The notes below the pieces were generated by a model. That model was not told the origin of the DNA. It saw nothing but the letters and a program-made list of their open reading frames with translations, and did no database searches. The translations under genes were made by a program, and so were the position numbers. 9,792 nucleotides of DNA. Origin: Alphaproteobacteria bacterium (GTDB taxonomy: Bacteria > Pseudomonadota > Alphaproteobacteria > SMXP01). Below, piece after piece: positions 6,132 to 9,792 of the stretch. Location: contig JAJFIM010000158.1 of NCBI GenBank assembly GCA_021774995.1, positions 1 through 9,792 of the forward strand, read 5' to 3'. Numbering within the stretch: the stretch's first letter is position 1; each line of letters begins with the position of its first letter.

Positions 6132-7436
6132 ATGAACGGAATGCGCACGCGGGTTCTCTTCCTCTCACTTGTGATTGTCTTTTCGGGTTTTGGCGCGCAG
6201 GCCAAAGGCGCGCTTTCAACGGCGCGCCCCGATAGAGTCGGCCTCTCTCAGACGCGGCTTGATCAACTCAATGAATCCATTGAGGCTCTGGTCACTGAAA
6301 GACGCATTCCAGGGGCTGTGATCCTTATCGCGCGCGAAGGGAAAATCGCCCACTTCAAAGCCCAAGGCATGATGGACGTCGAAGCGGGACAAGCGATGAG
6401 ACCCGATGCAATTTTCCGCATCTATTCCATGACAAAACCCATCGTCTCAGTGGCTATCATGATGCTCTTCGAAGAAGGTCTTCTCAGCCTTGACGACGCC
6501 GTGACGAGTTATATCCCCGAATTTGAAGGCATGCGCACTTATGTCTCCGGAACTCAAGGCAATATGGTTACGGAACCTTTGGCAAGACCTGTTGCCATTC
6601 ACGACCTTCTCACCCATACCTCCGGCCTGACATATAACTTTATCGGGAACACGCCGGTCCACAAACTTTATAACGCAAAAGGCATTCTACCCGGCGGGAA
6701 TGAATTATCGCCTTTTCTCAAGAGTGCCCATCCAGTTGAATCATTGCAGAAAATGGTTGAGGCGTTAGAGGCAATTCCCTTACTGCACCAGCCGGGGGCG
6801 AGATTCTCGTACGGCGTTTCGACAGATGTATTAGGGGATGTGGTGGAGAAGGTCTCCGGTCAACCGCTGGATGTGTTTCTAAAAACGCGCCTGTTCGATC
6901 CGCTGGCCATGAAGGATACAGGGTTTTGGACGCCGCAACATAAGCTGGAGCGCTTCACGGCTCTATACATGCAACAGGAAGACGGCGCCATCAAGCGATT
7001 CTCAAGCGCTGAGGAAAGCCGCTTCACTCGCCGCCCTTCTCTTCTGTCCGGCGGCGGCGGCCTGGTCTCAACCGCGCTGGACTATGCGCGGTTTAGTCAA
7101 ATGATGCTAAATGGGGGCGTGCTGGATAGCGTTCAAATACTCAGCCCAAAGACAATTGAGTTGATGACGCAAAACAACTTGCCTGAAGGGGTCGCCATGT
7201 TCGGGAGGCCCGGTTATGGTTTCGGCCTGGGTTTTTCCGTTATCACGGATGTGGCCAAAACGCACAATCTTGGCTCAAATGGAACCTATTCCTGGAGCGG
7301 CGCGGCTTCTACTGCGTTCTGGATTGATCCGCAGGAAGATTTGGTGATCGTGGCCATGACTCAAGTCATCAGCCCTTGGGGCAATGGTTTTTATGATTAT
7401 CTGCAGCGGCGGGTTTATCAAACCATCGTGAAATAA
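6132..7436 (+). CDS. Exported serine hydrolase, beta-lactamase/EstB-like fold
   Basis: A 434-residue member of the class C beta-lactamase/D-Ala-D-Ala peptidase/esterase family. The N-terminus has basic residues, a hydrophobic stretch (VLFLSLVIVFSGF) and AQA, giving a likely signal peptidase I cut after Ala24, so it acts in the periplasm. The catalytic SxxK is Ser99-Met-Thr-Lys102, and the second motif is Tyr227-Gly-Val-Ser230. LLTHTSGL (159-166), a glycine-rich SGGGGL stretch (306-311) and YSWSGAAST (386-394) follow. In the third region the KTG of true beta-lactamases is missing and the WxG-type arrangement of EstB-like esterases and peptide hydrolases is seen instead. The ATG at 6132 is chosen over the longer frame from 6003 because GGGGAGAGAAG precedes it and only this start gives a signal peptide. 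Substrate unknown; beta-lactam resistance should not be assumed. Confidence 0.88.
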   Translation: MNGMRTRVLFLSLVIVFSGFGAQAKGALSTARPDRVGLSQTRLDQLNESIEALVTERRIPGAVILIAREGKIAHFKAQGMMDVEAGQAMRPDAIFRIYSMTKPIVSVAIMMLFEEGLLSLDDAVTSYIPEFEGMRTYVSGTQGNMVTEPLARPVAIHDLLTHTSGLTYNFIGNTPVHKLYNAKGILPGGNELSPFLKSAHPVESLQKMVEALEAIPLLHQPGARFSYGVSTDVLGDVVEKVSGQPLDVFLKTRLFDPLAMKDTGFWTPQHKLERFTALYMQQEDGAIKRFSSAEESRFTRRPSLLSGGGGLVSTALDYARFSQMMLNGGVLDSVQILSPKTIELMTQNNLPEGVAMFGRPGYGFGLGFSVITDVAKTHNLGSNGTYSWSGAASTAFWIDPQEDLVIVAMTQVISPWGNGFYDYLQRRVYQTIVK

Positions 7437-7441
7437 AACCC

Positions 7442-8467
7442 TTAGTTCTGGTCAGGCGTTTTGTTTCCATTTATTTGCGCGCGATCGCCGCATATCATGC
7501 GCTCCCGTGGGTGGCTTTGGTTATACGCGTCCATCAGTTTTTTTGAATTCACTTCCGTATACACTTGCGTGGTTGACAGACTTGCATGTCCGAGCAGTTC
7601 CTGAATCGTGCGCAGATCGCCGCCCCCGCCCAACAGATGCGATGCAAAGGAATGGCGCAAGGCATGCGGCGTGGCGGTTTCGGGCAGGCCCAAAGCGCTG
7701 CGCAATTTTTGCATCAATCTTTGCGTTATCCGCGGATTCAACCGCCCCCCTCGCGCGCCGACAAAAAGCGGGCCGTCCGCCGCCAAAGCGTATGGACAAA
7801 GTTGGATATAAACCGCAATGGCGTCGGATACGACGGGGAGCACCGGGACCACCCGCGTTTTACCGCCCTTGCCCTTAACGCGCAGCACTTGGACGTCAAA
7901 GATATCGCCAAGCGTCAAGTTCAACGCCTCCCCAAGGCGCAGTCCGCAGCCATAAAGTAGAATGAGCAAGGCGTTGTCGCGCGCACCAATCCAGTCTTCG
8001 CGCGCAAAAGAGGCGGCGTCTTGCACCGTCTTGCGGGCCTCCTTGACGCTGAGCGGCTTGGGGAGGGCGTGCGGAATTTTCGGCGCGCGCAACGCGCCCA
8101 GAGCGGCATTGGAGACAACGCCCATGCGATCAAGATAGCGAAAATAAGACCGCAGCCCCGAAAGCGCGCGCGCCATGGATCGGTTTGAGAGGGGAGAATC
8201 GCGCGTCTCGGCGCGCCGGCGCCCAAGATAACTGCGAAAATCCGCAGGACTTAAAGCGCGCAATTCCCGCAAGCCTACGGCGCCTCCAAGATGCTCTTTT
8301 AAAAAAATAAAAAGGCGGACCACTTCCCCGTCATAAGCGTTAAATGTATGCGGCGAAACGCGGCGTTCGGTCGCCAGATACAACCGCCACTCCTCAACGG
8401 TTTTTACTGCGTCGGGCCGGGCCTCGATCGTTTTGGCAATATTCTGATGAACAGCCTGTCCAGCCAT
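7442..8467 (-). CDS. xerC: Tyrosine recombinase XerC
   Basis: Site-specific recombinase that, with XerD, resolves chromosome dimers at dif. The protein has 341 residues. It has an N-terminal core-binding SAM-like domain (about 22-115, with SMARALSGLRSYFRYL typical of XerC/D), then the catalytic domain (about 135-315). The full catalytic set is visible: Arg177 (GCGLRLGE), Lys200 (KGKGGKTR), His268 and Arg271 (HALRHSF), His294 (LLGHASL) and nucleophile Tyr303 (QVYTEV). A roughly 20-residue tail follows the usual end. It starts 16 bp after the aldolase gene on the same strand, with GGAG close to the ATG. XerC rather than XerD is chosen because, to my memory, xerC is the paralogue near priA in alphaproteobacteria. 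No phage or integron gene is nearby, so a mobile-element integrase is unlikely. Confidence 0.9.
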   Translation of the reverse strand: MAGQAVHQNIAKTIEARPDAVKTVEEWRLYLATERRVSPHTFNAYDGEVVRLFIFLKEHLGGAVGLRELRALSPADFRSYLGRRRAETRDSPLSNRSMARALSGLRSYFRYLDRMGVVSNAALGALRAPKIPHALPKPLSVKEARKTVQDAASFAREDWIGARDNALLILLYGCGLRLGEALNLTLGDIFDVQVLRVKGKGGKTRVVPVLPVVSDAIAVYIQLCPYALAADGPLFVGARGGRLNPRITQRLMQKLRSALGLPETATPHALRHSFASHLLGGGGDLRTIQELLGHASLSTTQVYTEVNSKKLMDAYNQSHPRERMICGDRAQINGNKTPDQN

Positions 8468-8483
8468 GAGGCTCCGGTCTTGA

Positions 8484-9146
8484 TTATTTGTCCAATATCG
8501 ATTGGCCCGTCTTTTCCCAATCGGCTAAAAATGTCGCCAACCCTTTGTCCGTCAACGGATGGTTAATCAGGCCGCGTAAGGTCGCCGGCGGAATGGTGGC
8601 GACATCGGCGCCAATCAACGCCGCGCGCGTGACATGCATGGGGCTGCGGATCGAGGCCACAAGGATTTCGGTGTCAAACGCGTCATATTGATCATAAAGA
8701 ATTCGTATATCTTCGATCAGCTCCATGCCGTCTTGACCAATATCATCGAGCCGTCCCACGAAAGGAGACACGAAGGTCGCACCCGCCTTGGCCGCCAGAA
8801 GCGCCTGCGCCGCACTGAAGCACAGCGTCACATTGACCATGGAACCCTCCCCCGTCAGGGTTTTGCAGGCCTTCAGGCCATCCCATGTCAGAGGAACTTT
8901 GACCGTTATGTTGTTCGCCAATTGACTGAGTTTGCGCCCTTCGGCGATCATGGAACTGGCGTCGGTGGCGGTCACTTCGGCGCTGACCGGCCCGGAAATA
9001 AACGAACAGATTTCATCCAGAACATCGACAAAATCGCGGCCGGTCTTCGCCACCAGAGATGGATTGGTGGTCACCCCATCCACCATGCCGGTCTGATTTA
9101 AATCCCGAATCTCATCAACATCGGCGGTATCCACAAAAAACTTCAT
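8484..9146 (-). CDS. fsa: Fructose-6-phosphate aldolase / transaldolase-like protein
   Basis: A 220-residue small transaldolase-family (MipB/TalC/FSA) Schiff-base enzyme of sugar-phosphate metabolism. Signatures are MKFFVDTADVDEI at the start, GVTTNPSL (24-31), Schiff-base Lys83 in NITVKVPLT, NVTLCFSAAQALLAAKAGA (105-123), and SPFVGRLDDIG (127-137). The length equals that of E. coli FSA and the short transaldolases, about 100 residues less than TalA/B. Whether it acts as transaldolase or as fructose-6-phosphate aldolase depends on a few active-site residues that I do not resolve by eye. Start is ATG at 9146, with AAAGG-type purine tracts just upstream. It is first in a two-gene leftward unit with xerC and is divergent from priA. 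Confidence 0.92.
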   Translation of the reverse strand: MKFFVDTADVDEIRDLNQTGMVDGVTTNPSLVAKTGRDFVDVLDEICSFISGPVSAEVTATDASSMIAEGRKLSQLANNITVKVPLTWDGLKACKTLTGEGSMVNVTLCFSAAQALLAAKAGATFVSPFVGRLDDIGQDGMELIEDIRILYDQYDAFDTEILVASIRSPMHVTRAALIGADVATIPPATLRGLINHPLTDKGLATFLADWEKTGQSILDK

Positions 9147-9314
9147 ATGCCTTTACGACCTTTCTCCTCACCCGCCACATGACGCGGTTCTTCAGCCAGC
9201 CTTATGACATATCGGCGCGCACGGTCAAATATCTTAAAGGCAAACCTATCATGAAAGCGTATCGCCGCCTATGATGGTTTCTTCGGTGATATTCAGCTCC
9301 TCCCTCGGGCTTCC
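9147..9314. other. Divergent intergenic region between fsa and priA
   Basis: This 168-bp region must hold the start signals for both directions. Besides the possible leftward promoter, it contains a 31-codon rightward frame (9179-9274, MTRFFSQPYDISARTVKYL and onward, ending YRRL) with no clear ribosome-binding site. I see no good rightward promoter and no terminator. Confidence 0.45.
9201..9228 (-). promoter_or_regulatory. Possible promoter for the aldolase-xerC unit
   Basis: On the minus strand TTGACC (9228-9223) is followed after 16 bp by CATAAG (9206-9201). Transcription would start near 9194, about 48 nt before the ATG at 9146. The match is moderate and was found by eye. Confidence 0.33.
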
Positions 9315-9792
9315 ATGCGCATCCAAGTCTTGATCCCTTTGCCGCTGGACGGCCCTTATGACTATCTTACGCCCGCAGGCGTGACCTGCGCGCCAGGCGA
9401 TTTTGTCCGCGCGCCTTTGGGACGGCGCGAAGTTATCGGCGTGGTGTGGCGCACAAGCGTGAAAAGTGAAACCGCGCTCAAACTGGACCCGGCCAAACTC
9501 AGACCCATTTCCGCACGGCTGGACGCGCCGCCTCTAACCCCCGTTTTGATGAAATTTGTTGACTGGGTAGCTTCTTACACACTTGCGCCCCAGGGCTCCG
9601 TTCTGGCCCTGGTCATGCGCACGCCCCAAGCCCTAGAGCCGCCAAAAATGCGGATTGCTTATCTGGCCGGCGCATCGCCGCCTGCGCGTATATCCCCGGC
9701 GCGCCATCGCGTGCTGGACGTTTTGACAGATGGTCTGCCCCGCACGGCCGGGGTACTGGCGCACGAGGGGGGGGTCAGTTGCGGCGTGATCA
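9315..9792 (+). CDS. priA: Primosomal protein N' (PriA replication-restart helicase), N-terminal part
   Basis: The first 159 codons of priA; the rest lies beyond the right edge. PriA is the helicase that reloads the replisome at stalled forks. The visible part is the 3'-DNA-end-binding domain: IPLPLDGPYDYLTP (7-20), then PGDFVRAPLGRREVIGVVW (27-45). FVDWVASYTLAPQGSVLALVMR (81-102) follows, a block I know from alphaproteobacterial PriA. The start of a winged-helix segment (LAHEGGVSCGVI) lies at the edge. ATG at 9315 gives the expected N-terminus, about seven residues before the LPLDGPYDY motif. The ribosome-binding site is weak, and no in-frame ATG precedes it within 45 bp. The frame stays open through a run of eight G (9767-9774), and the residues after it still fit the family. 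The helicase domain is not visible. Confidence 0.92.
   Translation, partial: MRIQVLIPLPLDGPYDYLTPAGVTCAPGDFVRAPLGRREVIGVVWRTSVKSETALKLDPAKLRPISARLDAPPLTPVLMKFVDWVASYTLAPQGSVLALVMRTPQALEPPKMRIAYLAGASPPARISPARHRVLDVLTDGLPRTAGVLAHEGGVSCGVI

Noticed and set aside
6132..7436. Reading the serine hydrolase as an antibiotic-resistance beta-lactamase
   Set aside because: It has SxxK, but the second motif is YGVS rather than YAN and the KTG motif is missing. The fold family is mostly esterases and peptidases.
7442..8467. Tyrosine recombinase as a sign of an integrated mobile element or integron
   Set aside because: Length, domain layout and the fsa-priA neighbourhood fit the housekeeping XerC. No attachment repeats, tRNA gene or phage genes are visible nearby.
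9767..9774. Run of eight G as a possible frameshift in priA
   Set aside because: The frame stays open and the residues after the run (GVSCGVI) still fit PriA, so no error or programmed shift is needed.

Overview
The window looks like chromosome of an alphaproteobacterium. The strongest sign is the right end, where xerC, a fructose-6-phosphate aldolase/transaldolase gene and a divergent priA lie together; as I recall, that neighbourhood recurs in alphaproteobacteria. The coding sequence is also rich in GCGC-type words at moderate G+C. No RNA gene, CRISPR array, insertion sequence or prophage gene is visible.

Left part (1-5385): a divergent gene cluster for meta-cleavage breakdown of homoprotocatechuate (3,4-dihydroxyphenylacetate). 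Leftwards from a shared control region at about 3032-3127 run hpaF (isomerase), hpaE (semialdehyde dehydrogenase), hpaD (extradiol ring-cleavage dioxygenase) and a phytanoyl-CoA dioxygenase-like gene cut by the window edge. Rightwards run a DapA-superfamily class I aldolase, a single-domain FAH-family hpaG and a MarR-family regulator resembling HpaR. The control region holds a 16-bp inverted repeat (3060-3075) lying inside both plausible divergent promoters, as expected for an HpaR-type operator. Several genes start with TTG or GTG, and two junctions are 4-bp overlaps.

The cluster is a compact variant. The usual HpaH hydratase, the metal-dependent HpaI aldolase, the HpaBC hydroxylase and a transporter are not in this window. 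The DapA-like protein sits where an aldolase is needed, and some members of its superfamily hydrate and cleave in one active site, so it may replace HpaI or both HpaH and HpaI. This is the most interesting idea here, and it is inference.

Middle (5386-7436): a gene-free, partly AT-rich stretch that begins with a perfect 16-bp palindrome, then a small VOC/glyoxalase-fold gene and an exported serine hydrolase of the beta-lactamase/esterase fold, probably co-transcribed.

Right part (7442-9792): housekeeping genes. xerC and the aldolase gene run leftwards; the 5' end of priA runs rightwards off the window. The serine hydrolase and xerC converge with only 5 bp between their stops.
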